From the NCBI GenBank assembly GCA_905182995.1, contig CAJJDP010000075.1, positions 3,210 to 67,209 on the forward strand: a DNA stretch of 64,000 nt, given 5' to 3'. Shown piece by piece: positions 22,219-35,000 of the stretch. The stretch is from Paramecium octaurelia. Lineage: Eukaryota; Ciliophora; Oligohymenophorea; Peniculida; Parameciidae. Position numbers and translations under genes: made by a program. The notes beneath the pieces are model-generated. The model was not told where the DNA came from and searched no databases. It worked only from the letters and a program-made list of their open reading frames with translations. Every line of letters starts with the position of its first letter. The stretch's first letter is position 1.

Positions 22219-23853
22219 ATGAAAAATGATAAAGAGTTCTCTATAAAGGAAACTGTCAATAAAAACATTGAACGTGTTTAGTTTCCTGCTTTCAATCAGC
22301 ATAGCAGTCTTCTTGGTTGGTGTTCCATGAATTATCCTCGTGTCCTACAGAATCCTTAATTTATGCCTAAACCTAAACCAAAGGAATATGATGACAATCT
22401 TGATTTCCTCTATTAGAAACGTAAAAAAGTACAACTCGTATACATAAATTAGGAATAATAAAATAATCAACTAATAAAGCCATTTACAAATTATCAGTTA
22501 ACAAAAGAAGCTGTAATTCTTGAAGACATTGGTGCTCCTCCTCCAGGGTTTAAGAAGACTCTTAAGCAATTGACAACTGCTAATCCTGAATCAAAGGCCC
22601 TAATTTACAACTAGACATATAAAGACTATGATCCATACTTGAATATTAAACCAATCAATAGTCAATTCAAATAAGAATAAAATGAAAACTTCACTAGAAC
22701 CATTCGTCAAGTTGGTGATGTTGTGTACAATTAATCATATGAGAATGAAGACATAAGACATTTAAAGGTATTGTGCTATCATACTAATATAGAAATTGCC
22801 TAACTCAATACTTTCTGAATAGAATCTATAGGAAGCCTTAAATCCCAAGTTAAAATTCTTGAATTTGCATAATCATACATGGTTGAAGATGGAACAAATA
22901 AGCAAGATTGGATACTTTGCTATCAATCTTGAAGAGATAGTCCTTTCTAATACAGAATTAGAGGATGACATATTAATGGAATTAGCAAAATCATGCAGAA
23001 ATTTAAAAGTGATTGATGTATCATCATGTCCAAAATTGACTGAAACTGGAATCCGAAACTTTTTGGATTACACTTCAAAATATTTGCAAGGTTTCAAATG
23101 TGCTAGCAATTTATAATCTATAACTGACTATTCATTAGAGCCACTATAAAATGCTCCCTTTTTATCAATAGTGAACATTTCATTTTGTAATAACTTGACA
23201 AGTAACTTTACTAAATACCTCCTTTAAAGTGGATGCAGATTAAAGGAACTGTAGATAGCGACAGTAGAAAACTTATAGGCAGATTTATTATCTGATCTGA
23301 TTTCACGTTCAAAGGCAGACATGGAATATTTGGACTTGTCTTTCATTCCTACAAAGGACATTAGTGATTCAGTAATTTCTGCAACTTCCCTTTGTTCTAA
23401 TATTCATACTCTCATACTCTCTGGATCAACTAACATCAGTGATTCATCAGTAGGTAGATTGAGTTCCTTACACAAACTAAAATAGCTTAAATTAGGAGGA
23501 ATCTAATATCTCGCAGACAATACGTTAGTATATATAGCGTAATCATGCAATAAACTTGAGATGCTTGAACTAAACAATTGTAGCAAATTGGGAGAATAAG
23601 GATTGGAAGGAATACTCAAAGTATTTTCATTTAATTAATTATCAAGGCATTGCCTCATCTACAGGTCATTTCTATTAATTTTACTCCTGAAATTTCAGAG
23701 CCCTTTTTGTAGGAAAAGAGAAATGAGTATCCAAAAGTAAACATTATCCGCACGATAAATAAAATGACAGATCCAAAGGATGATGGATTAAGAATGCCTC
23801 TTCCCTTAGAGAGTGTGGTTATGTAGAGACCTAAAAAGAAGAAGAAGAAGTGA
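22219..23853 (+). CDS. leucine-rich repeat protein (AMN1/F-box-LRR type)
   Basis: About 525 residues. The N-terminal third has no clear domain but contains VILEDIGAPPPGFKKTLKQL. From about residue 190 come cysteine-containing LRRs: LEEIVLSNTELEDDILMEL, LKVIDVSSCPKLTETGI, MEYLDLSFIPTKDISD, LKLGGIQYLAD and LEMLELNNCSKLGEQGLEGI. These match the spacing of the F-box LRR class. No F-box is visible. Two introns (25 nt TAG; 26 nt AAG) restore the frame, the second just after the last LRR. The end is lysine-rich (RPKKKKKK). It is probably a protein-interaction scaffold; the partner is unknown. Start ATG 22219, stop TGA 23851-23853. Confidence 0.8.
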
Positions 23854-23898
23854 AATTATAATTAATACCTTCATATTAAATATGTTAGATTCATTAAT

Positions 23899-26800
23899 TC
23901 ATATTTAACTTATCAATTTCAACTACAATTATTGGATTTGTTCAAAAAGCTTCTTCCACTCTTACTTCTGCATACATTTATATGGACAAGTTTAACAATG
24001 TGGACATTGACTCACTAATAGTGAATAACAAGATGGCAATTGAACAAAATAACTTAACAAAGATTTTATTTTATCTTGAATCTACAATATGTAATAAATA
24101 TCATTACTTTTTATAAGTCTACGGCATTTAAAATTGGTATTACACTCACTTGGATTATGGATAGATTATTGATAATAATTTTCTCTAATTCTCCTTTGAA
24201 TTGATTATTAACTTGTATCTAACCTAATACCTTAGTGTCCTCTAAAATTTCGATAATAAATTAAATCAAATCTTTGAGCAATTCTTCATTCACTTATGAT
24301 TATTTATGCAGTAAATTCAGAATACCAATTGCTGATGATTTTTCTTATTTGATCAATCCAGGTAATTATTATAAATTAGGCATAAATCCTTATTGTTATA
24401 AAAAATATCTTAATTTAATTTACCTATTAAATCTAAATGACATCTTATATAGATTCTATGCAATAGTTAATAGATATTGATAGGTCTTTTCATTAAGTAA
24501 TTTAATGTGATGATCTACTATATCTTGGATGATATCAATCAACATTAATTATAAGATGCATTTCAGAGTTAATTAATCAGAATTCAATTTAATTTGATTT
24601 TTAGGTAGATTTAAACTTAATAAGTCGTCAATAATTGATTAATCCAATTGAGCTGCTTCAAATAGAACATTTGGAGTTGTATTTTAAACCATTAGATCCA
24701 AAATTTAAATGGTCTAGTTCCAATCCAATTTCTATCCCTCCTTAATAATGATCTATTTAAAAGTCATCACACTTGTCTTTGCCAAATATTCGTTGGTTTA
24801 GAATGTACTATTTAATAAAATGGTTGATATTTCATTGTAGGCTTCCTTTATGTCATGATCAAACACTAATTCCAATAGACTTTTATGAGCCATTTGGCAT
24901 ATTTCTTTTTTGGCTTTGCTTAGGGAGACAAATAATTCTTTCATCATTCCCTTCATTATTTATACATATTAATGTCCTTTGATGTTTTGTGTGTTTGATT
25001 TCAATATCTTGAAGAATGATTAGATTGCTTACTCTTAAATTTACTACTGATTGTTTTAGAATAAATTGCAAATATGAGCTAATGATTGCATCCAGAATGC
25101 ATAATAGAAATTGTTGTCATGTTTCATTAATGATTCTACTGCATTTTGAACAAATTCAATTCCCTTCAATAATACATGTTATTCTTCTCGATTAAAGAGA
25201 AACTAGAATGTTTAATCGATTTCATCAAAGATGTCTTTTAAATTGATTAGGTCCTCACTGAATACTTTATTTAAGACATCTATTGATATGTTTACCAATA
25301 CTATTGATTCTTAAAGAGATTAATTGATTATCTTGAAAACTACTCTCCATCCACTCTTCAATTTATAATAACACATGTGAGCCAACATCCTCATACATGA
25401 CAAAATAAATTCTTTTACTTCTGAAAATGATGTTTGAGCATAAATCAATTCAAAAGGTTGTAAAAATTCCATTTAGAATTTAAAGTTGTTATGCTCATAT
25501 TGTTAAATAAACTTTACACTCATTTGTTTCAGTTAGTCACAAGCATACAAAGATATATCAGAATTGGAATGAATGCCGGCTGTTACGAAATGAGCCTTCA
25601 ATAGATTCCAAATCTGCATCCATATCAATCTTATTCTATCCATGTTAAAACTAGTCACCTCCACTAATCTCTATAAACTAAAGATCCTTGGTTCTGGCAA
25701 TGTAATTTCATTGAGAGACACATCGATTAACGATTAAAGGAAGTCCAATATGGTCCTAGAGTCCATATTACTGGTATTCTACATCACCTTATCAATGCTA
25801 GATATATCAATTATGTTTTGAATATTCTTGCTGATGCTCTCCAAAGGTTCCTAAAGGATTTTCCCTTTTTATTTCTCATTGAGTAAATAATTAATTGAAC
25901 TAATGATTTCCAGAACTGGTCTCCAATTATTCTTTAAAGCATTCCCATTCTTTATTGCCAAATCTATGATGCACTGTAGAGCCTTATAATTTTTTTATTT
26001 CAACTATTTGTTCTCCAAAGAAGCTAATTAGCATAACCATTATATGAATTGTTAGCATAGATCGCAAATGCCCACCATGCTCATTAATTAGAGTGTGTAG
26101 GTTGCATTTTGCATAGCGATTGAGATTATCTAAACATTTTCTGTTCTCTCAATAGTTACATTCAAATTAACAAATAAAGCTGGCCAAAACACTTCCATAA
26201 ATAGTTTGATATAATCTATTCGAGGCATAAAGATATAGATTTTCTATTGCAAAGATTTTCTCTCTAAATTCATCCAGTTGATTTGAGAATTCTACTACTT
26301 TTCAATACTGGAATGAATGGCCAAGGGTTCTTACAAGATCTAATCATAACAATATCTCAAATATTCCTCTCCTAAATCTCTTTCCATAGATAATTTTGAA
26401 GATTTGCAAAATTGTTAAAATGTCATTTTCGTTTTGACTGACTTATTATAGATATCAGTTTGCAAAATTATTAACAGATATGAAAACACATATGTCTCAT
26501 CACTAGTCTTGAACACATCGCCAGGATTGTCTTAAAAGAACTTCTGTGAAAATACCAACATACATCTATCCACTTATTATGCTTCTCCTGGCAGTGTAAA
26601 ATAATTAAGATATTTCCTCAAAGCATCCACTATGTGATAGCCTTTAAAATCGATAGATTATGAATAGATTTAAAATATCAATTAATGATTCTCCTTACTA
26701 GATCCAAAGAATTATCCCAACTAATCCTTATTAAAAGGATTATCTTGAAGAAATTAAGCAATTTAAGCATGACTAGATATTAAGATGATCAATACTTGTT

Positions 26801-28617
26801 TTCCTCTAGAATTCCTTAATTTATCAGATATTCTAATCCTTCTTTCCAATTAAGTGAAAATCTTTAGAGTCCTGTCAAGATCTATTGTTTATAGGTCAAC
26901 TACTTTTCATGCCCTTATATAAATAATTAAATTACTGATCAAAATGTTCTATATTTTTAATCATCTTTTTTAATTAATCATGATTCTGTTCCTCAATCTA
27001 TTCTGAATTATAACCAGCAATACTATTGTTCTATTCTTCTTAAACCAGTTTTATAAATTGTTGAAGATGTTTTTAAATGATACTATTTGCAATGAGACAA
27101 CTATCTTAATTAGTCTATTCTCCCTATGCAATTTAGGCAACCTTTTCAAATAATGTTTAGACTAAATTCTTTCTTTCAATTACACAATCGTGATTAGTAA
27201 ACAATTCCAATATTAGCTTTGGATACTCAATCAATTAAAGCACAAAATCAAGAAATGCTGAAGTTTAATCACTAGGCAATTTATTAATGACAAAATCGAA
27301 TATAATTTCTAATTGAACTTATAAGAGATCTCTTGTATGAAGTATTAGTAACGATAATATTTTGAATGTTGTACTTGATGTTCTTTTATTTTTCAAGTTT
27401 AAACAGATCATATTGATGCAATTCTCATCAAAATTTAGAGACTAAATATGTAATGGATATGATTCAACAATAAATAGAATAAAATCCAAACAAATTTCTT
27501 TCTTGATATTTTTTTCTTTATTTGCTTTCGAACATAAATATTTAAAGATAATTTGGCAATCATCATTCTTACTTTATTATCCACTCTACATTATTTTAAT
27601 GTTTTCTATCATCTCAAAATGCTTTTTTTTACAGGGTACCGAACACACAGGCACTCTAGTATCTTTGCAAAAATAAGGGGCTGGCTGTCTGCATAAAATG
27701 CACCACCCAAACTTTCCTGATGTGATTCCATTGTCAACTACCTTAACTTCTATATAGTTTTTGTATTTTATGTCCTCTGCCTCCCAAGCCTAAGGGACAG
27801 ATGCTATTGGAATGTTTGCCTAACCAGTTTTAATTCTTTCATTGTATAATATAACATCATCGACCATGTGTCTCAAAGTGATGGACACATATTCAACGAT
27901 GTCTCCATCAGATATTGCTACTTCTTCTATCTCCTTGGGCTCGTCATAAAAGGAATTCCATGACAAGCCTTTGTTCAACATATTTTCCATATCAACCTTT
28001 ACTTGACTATTATCATATACGCTCTTGATGGCCAATTTGATACTATTCTTAACAGAACCCATTCCTAATTTATAGAGATGTAAATAGGTTTTAAGTGTGG
28101 ACAATAGGGTCTCTCCGCTGATCAGCAATCTTTACTATTTAAATAATGCATCTATGCACTTCACAATCAGATAATGCAAATTTTCATCTTACAATTTAGT
28201 GCAGCTGATTATGGACTCCACTATCGAATCTATGAGCATCCTATCTTATTGCTTTCCCTTTTCAAATTCCAAGTAATCATAAGAATAACCATCTATGAAG
28301 TTTTAGGATATCAATTTCTTAAAATAGAGGGAAATTATACTTCAAGGTCGTAGAGGCAGCATTCAGTGATTTTATTATGTTTGATATCGATGCAATACTT
28401 GTAGATAATGAAATACTTGTTGGCATTTGTTGCAAACCGATTAACATCATTTTTCGTCTATTCAATTTGCTCTTATTATTAAACTATTCATACCTAATGA
28501 TTTCTCAATCAATGTCTTAAGACTCACCATTTGTTTCGGAAGTAGCTTCAGCAACTTATTCAAAGAGCTGGTTAACAATTCCTGATAAATAACATGACTG
28601 TCTTAATTTTAATTCAT
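23899..28617 (-). CDS. Sec7-domain Arf guanine nucleotide exchange factor (BIG-type)
   Basis: A large protein of roughly 1,500 residues. After an N-terminal helical region comes a Cys/His cluster GWCILCRQPAPYFCKDTR...CSVPCKKKH. A segment like BIG family sequence follows (YPKLILELFTNHDC, then VAQIAQGEQ). The Sec7 catalytic domain starts NWKEGLEYLINQGILEENK. It has the glutamic-finger motif FTLPGEAQQVDRCM (Glu codon near 26,583) and ETYVFSYLLIILQTDIYN. The long C-terminal part is helical and ends KKLFEQIQQL...ISQI. Arf GEFs load GTP on Arf to start coat assembly at Golgi or endosomes. Several 22-26 nt introns are needed, some AAG-ended. Start ATG 28615-28617, stop TGA 23899-23901. The C-terminal exon choice is the least certain part. 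Confidence 0.88.
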
Positions 28618-29059
28618 TTTAATAATAAATATTGATATAACAATATAATAATGATAATTTATATAATATAATTATTTGGCTAAGAATTTTAATATTATTT
28701 ATACTTCAGAAAAATAAATTAGATTTACAAAAATCGTGAAATAACTAATTTGTTATATGTTTAAGTAAGCTCATAATCGCTGAGTAATAAATATCTTGGA
28801 CCTGATTTTTAAGAATAGAACAAAATCTTACAAAAATTTTATTTATAACCGCCATTATAATATTGAATTTTCATTAATACAAATGATAATCGATTTTTTC
28901 AACAATAATTAGAGAATATTACCAAATAAGAGTTTTGAGGAGCTTTTCCCGTTGAGCAGTTTCAAATCTTTGATTATTCAATAACAACTTTTAAAGTATT
29001 CAAAAATTTTAGAAATTTGCTATAGATATTCTTCACAATACCCAATAAAGAAGTTTGTT
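28618..29059. promoter_or_regulatory. divergent promoter region of ArfGEF and NACHT-WD40 genes
   Basis: 442 bp between two divergent ATGs. An inverted, diverged copy of this region lies at about 1490-1723 near the telomere, so comparing the two copies shows which blocks stayed similar. A block around 28,780-28,875 (with TATCTTGGACCTGATTTTTA and TTATTTATAACC) is still close in both. No core promoter motif is recognisable. Confidence 0.5.
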
Positions 29060-32000
29060 ATGTTAAGAGGAGGAGGCTGTGGATCATCAAAATCTAAAAA
29101 GAATCTCGATTCACAATTACAATAAGATTAAAACTATATGAGTGCATTATAATTACCTGAAAACTATCTTACCAACCTTAATAATTATCTAAAACTAATA
29201 GTAGACGAAGCTTAACTCATTTGTGAAACAACTAAGAGAAACGAGTAAATGAAAAGGATTTAATGGTTTATTCATAACAGAGAATACTTGAATTATTATT
29301 GTAATGACAAAAAAGAAGGAAGCAAAATTTATGAATTAGTTAAGGCAAATTTTGAAGGCTTATTGACAGTACTTATCACCTATTTAAGGAATTCTGGATT
29401 TATTTGTTATTAAGTATTATAGATTTGTAATGAATTATTAAGAATTATTTATATTTTCTAATTTAGGGAATCTAAGAGATTATTAAAAAATGAAGATTAA
29501 TAGGATTACATTTAAAAGTTGTCAGAATTTGAAACATAATTAGAAATTGAATAAGCTAATGTTTGGAAAACAGGATTAGAGTTCGAAATTAAAATAATGA
29601 AAATTATGATTATGAATTCAAAAACTGATTCTACTGAAGGAAATGATGCATTAATCAATTTCTTTAAGGAAGCAGGAAAATCAATCATAGCATTATCACC
29701 ATCTGAGGATTTGCTATAGACAGTAATGGATGGTGGAAAGTATTTATTAAAAAAAGGAATCGAAAAAAAATTATATCCAATTGAAACGTATTAAATTTAT
29801 TACTTATTTTAATTGATTAAATGGTCAATTATAAGACAACTGAAATCCAAGTTATCTATATACAAATAAATATAGTAATTAAAAGATGTTTTTTAATAAT
29901 ATATATTAGTGTCTGATAATTGGATATTACATTTTAGTTGGATATAAATGATTATGGATGTCATTGCCTATCGACCTATTATAAATAAATCTAATATATC
30001 AAAAAATTAATTAGATTAATAATTTATTAAATGGAATCTTCTTATTGAAAACAATTTGATTTATTAGGTTTCTTACAACAAGAATTAGGCAATTATGAGT
30101 TTGTTTTAAGATTAAGAAAAATCAATATATGATAATGAATTAATTAGTTTATTGGATGTCTATTCTAAAAAGAAGTTTGTCCTATTTTCCTAATTTCTAT
30201 TAAAAGGAGATCTAACTCAAAATCTGAATCTATGGGATCATTATAAAGACTTCTCATTTAAATAATAAAAGGATAAAAAATAATAAGATTATGAAATTAT
30301 TCTAGCAAGTTATGAATTAGACATATTGTAAAAATTAATTAATAATATCAAATCTTAAAAAGATGAATTGTTTTCAATTCATTCTGAAATTATCTAGTCA
30401 TTTTAAACTTATATCAAAGAACCTACATAAATTTCAATTTAAATTATTTAAGATCATCAATAAGCCTCTTAAAAGCAATTCTTATAAACATATACATAAT
30501 TAATTATTTTAACAAATTACTTTATAGAATTGACAAAATTTGAAATTGCAAAACTGAACTTACTTAGTCCCTACTTAAATTAATTTGAGAACAAACCTAA
30601 AATTTTAGAGGTACTTAAAGAAAAGATAGTTAACTTTTAATCGAAAGAACTTACTGAATTTTTTAATTAACTTTTAAATTACTTCTAGGTTGCTATTGAA
30701 TTTTCAAGCCTTGCAAATGAAATGAACTTATTTTTAGATTCCAAAAATTAAGACAATTTTAAGGTAATAAATGATAAAGTTGAAATTGATAAATTTTAAA
30801 ATATTTTCACAACATTTGAAAATCAGTTTAATTAATTATGTCTAAATTTAACAACCTATAAAGAATAATTTATTAAATCTATTCAATAGAAAGAATAAAT
30901 TAAATCTATGGCAATTCAAGTCGAAGATTAGAATATTCTATCAATAATTTCATATAATAAAAATGGAGAATAAAGTATAAATAAAAAGTTACAAGAGATC
31001 TTTATGAATAATTATAAATTCTTCGATTCTGAATTAGTAACCCTGGAGAATGTTTAATCGAATTTAATTCAATGTAGGCTCATCATTCTAACTTTATAAT
31101 ATTTAAAATAATTCGCTAATATATAAAGTCAATACCTGATGATAATAAAGCAATAGCTAGAGAATTACAATAATACTCCTAACTTATCAACAGAAAAAGT
31201 GAGCTTAGATAATAAATAAACAGTTTTTAATATTTTGATTTTGCAACAATAAAAAATTAAAGCATTGATCAACGAAAATATTCAACAACCTGATTAATAG
31301 ATAATTGATGTTAACTTAAAAAGTTTGTTATCTTAAATAGAATCTGATTTCATTTGTGTTAAAAGTTAAAGTGAATTAGTACAAAATTAAAACAATGCTA
31401 TACTTAAATTGTTTACAAATGCTTAATTCTTATTTCTGTAAGTTTTGAATAAAAATGAAAAATTACCAATATTATAGGATCTTTTGAAAGATTATGAGAC
31501 ATATATTAATGATATGAACCAAAGCTATAAATTATCTATTCAAGAGGTAAATAAATATGAAGATGTGAATAACAATAAGGAACCTTTTAATTTATTCGAT
31601 CAATGTTTCAGTGATAATCAGAAATTGATCCAAAATATAAAGGAAACCAAAAAATATTATAAATATTATGAAAAACTAATAAACTTTCAGTTAGAATTGC
31701 TGCCCAAGTCAATTATATAAGACTAAGTAATATCTGGATAAGATTAACAGAGATAGGGGTAAGGTAGATAACCAATAGAATTAAATTAAGAAGAAAAACT
31801 TAAACTAAATTAAATGAGAGAGAAATTTTTTAATAAGAATGTGAAAGATTCAATTGAAAAACTCATATCAAGCTTTAATCCTTAAAGTGAATAACAAAAT
31901 AGTTCTGATTCTATGGTTAATCTAAATTTTACACAATTTTTGTAATTCTTTTATTCTCTCTCTAATGCTGAATATAAAAAAGTATTAAAGCCTGATAAAA

Positions 32001-35000
32001 TTAATGATTCTATTTGGTTGGATATTAAAAATGCATATAATGACACAAAAGAGAAGCTTCTTGATTTAGTAGATCTTAAACCTGATTACAAAGTAAGAGA
32101 AGGATTCGTCTACAACTTAATAAGACTATAACACAGTATTTAAGAATAAAAAGTTAAGGCTTTCTGTTGCAAGCATCTACAATACATTTGGGTATTTGAA
32201 AAGGATCAAAGAGTTAGAAATTTATTGAAAAACAAGGAGCTAGTAGAAATTTAGAAACAACTATTTGCTTAAGATATAGATAATTTGTCAGGATCAATTA
32301 AGGATGAGTTGAAATAAAGAATGTTAAAGTTAGAAAACTTACAATAAGAGATTAAACTTGAAGGAAATTTATAAAAAAGGGAGGAATTATAAATTTAATT
32401 GAAAAAGACGTATGATGAACTAGATGAATCTTTAGATAATATATCAGAAATGTCAGAGGCCATGGATATAAGTCTAGTATTTTTGAAAGACATATCAAAG
32501 GATGTAAAATTGATTAAAGCTTCAATTGATAATTTATAAGAAAGTATAAATTAAGTTGGTGATGATATTCGTAAACTTAGAGGAAAGAGATATGATGAAC
32601 TATTAGAAATAAGAAAATAAAAGATATTATTATAATCCAAGCTAACTGAAGTGGATTCAGTTTATGTGTAATTAACAACAATAGAATATGATCCAATTAG
32701 TGGTGAGATTGTTAATTATAATAATGAGGCAAAACTAACAAAATTAATGTGTGCTCAATGGAACGCCTTTGAAGGAGAAGTGAATGAATTCATTTGGGGA
32801 GATAAATAAAAGGATGTTATGTTATTATCAGGAAATGCAGGTTCTGGTAAGAGTAAGGCAGCTAGAAAAATAGAAGAATTTATTTGGAAATAAAAAGGAG
32901 TTTAATCAAAATGGATTCCGATTTATGTATCACTCCCAACCTTAAAGAATCCTAAATTTAATTTATTTGAATAGGCATTAGAAACTGAAAACTATTAATT
33001 TGATAAATATTAGGTAAAAGAATTTAAAGAAGCCATTTAGGCTAAGAAAGAATTCATTATCCTTATACTTGACAGTTATGATGAGATGAAACAAGATTGT
33101 ATCTAATCAAATCTAATTTTGACAAATAAATTGATATAAGAATTCAATTCTCAGGATAGATAGATGAAAGTAATTATAACAACAAGAAAAGAGATACTCA
33201 ATACAGTTGGATATTAAACTTGGTTTTATGGGGAAAGTCTCTAATCTTTAAAGGAAGTTTAGTTATAAAATTTTAATGAAGAATAGTAAAATGAATATTT
33301 GAATTAATACGTTGAGTTAAGTATTAAAAGGAAAATTAAGGAGATTTATGAGTTTGTTAAATAAATTGCTGGATAAGGCTTTGATTTGGATGAATTCCTA
33401 ACAATATGGGGTTTGATTTCATCATATGTTAAAACTTGTATTGAAAATTCGAAGGGAATGGATGGAATTTTTTATAACAATGCAGAAGAATGGGTAATAA
33501 CAAAGATAAAAACTCATAAGACGCTTGAAATCTTAAAAGAAGAATAGACAACCACATTGAGGAAAGATTTATTAGCTTTATGGAGTGTGAACAAATTTAA
33601 ATCATCAATTAAGAGTGTCAATATTGAAAATTTATTGACCACACCATTCATGCTGGAAATTGTTGTTTAGGTTTTACCAAACATGGCCAAGAAATACTCA
33701 AGGTCATAACAAATGAAAGAGATTTTTATATAGAACTATTTAAAACTTAAAAAATAAGTAAGAATTTCTAAAATAGCAAGAGAACAATACCAGAAAGAAA
33801 ATTCAAAATTCAAAAATATAGAATAATAAAACTTAACAAATTTCGATGATGAATACTAACCAGCATAAGAAAAAGAAGAAGAATATTAATTGAAAATTGA
33901 GAAAACAAAAATAAATTAAATTGTTGACATGCTTGATAATGAGAACTTCTTCTCAAAATACTCAATTGTTAGTCAATTAAAGCAAGATGGTAATGCTATT
34001 ATTGTTGATAATACTTAAATTAGATTTGGTTCTAGTAATGATATTAATTTTGTAATAATGGCTTTATAAATGAAAAGGTTCACCGTTTTTGAATTTTATG
34101 AGAGTTTTATTAATTTTTATCATGAATAATAGACTCAAAAATAAAGAGAACTTGGTAAAGTTTACAATTAGGATAGTTTTGCATTTGACATATATCAATT
34201 CTCCTATTCATTGGCCATAGATATGACTGTAAAAGAATTATCATAAGTTGGGTATAAGCCATTAGGAAAACTTGATCTAAAAAGCAACTATAAAATTCAA
34301 TAAGAAGCTGATGATTGTTTTAAGCAATATTTTGATGTTGAAGATGAGTACAAGAAATTGATTAGAAGCTGCATTCTGTTAAGCGCTAAGGGAAGTACTT
34401 TTTCATTTACACATAAATCAATTCAAGAATTCTTTGTGGCCAAATACATTTATGATTTCTTATTATCTTTGAAGAAATTTGACAAAGAAAATTTAGAGAA
34501 AATTAAGGAAATTTTACAAAAATCAGTATTTAATAATTAATAATTTAATATCTCCACTGATAACTTTAGGGGTGCAATCTATTTTCTTAGAGATTAATTA
34601 ATCAATGTTGAAAATATTAATTCAAAATTGATTGAAATAGTAAAGCTTTCAAAGGATTAAGATTCTTACAGCAGAGCTGCATCAAATAGCATTTATCTAT
34701 TAAGCTCAATGAATGTTTATTTGGGATCTCAAGACTTCAATAGTATAAATTTAGCCAATACTGATATCTCAGGGTTAAGTCTATTTGATTGTGATTTAAG
34801 TAACTCCAACTTTTAAAATGTTGAAATCAATTCATGCAATATGAATTTAGCTGATTTGTCAAATGTAAAATGGACCAATATCATTTGTAAGGAAAAACCT
34901 CATTTACAGGGACATAAAAATGAAATTTTAGAGGTACAATTTTCACCCGATGGCAAATTTATTGTATCAATAGAATTTCAAGAATAAACAATTAAATTAT

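Noticed and set aside
24274-24982. Short + strand open frames of 60-70 codons
   Set aside because: They lie antisense within the ArfGEF gene, whose frame on the other strand is continuous and homologous to known proteins.
29400-29470. A 40-nt intron near the 5' end of the NACHT gene
   Set aside because: The frame is open through this stretch without it, and the total length from ATG to TGA is an exact multiple of three.
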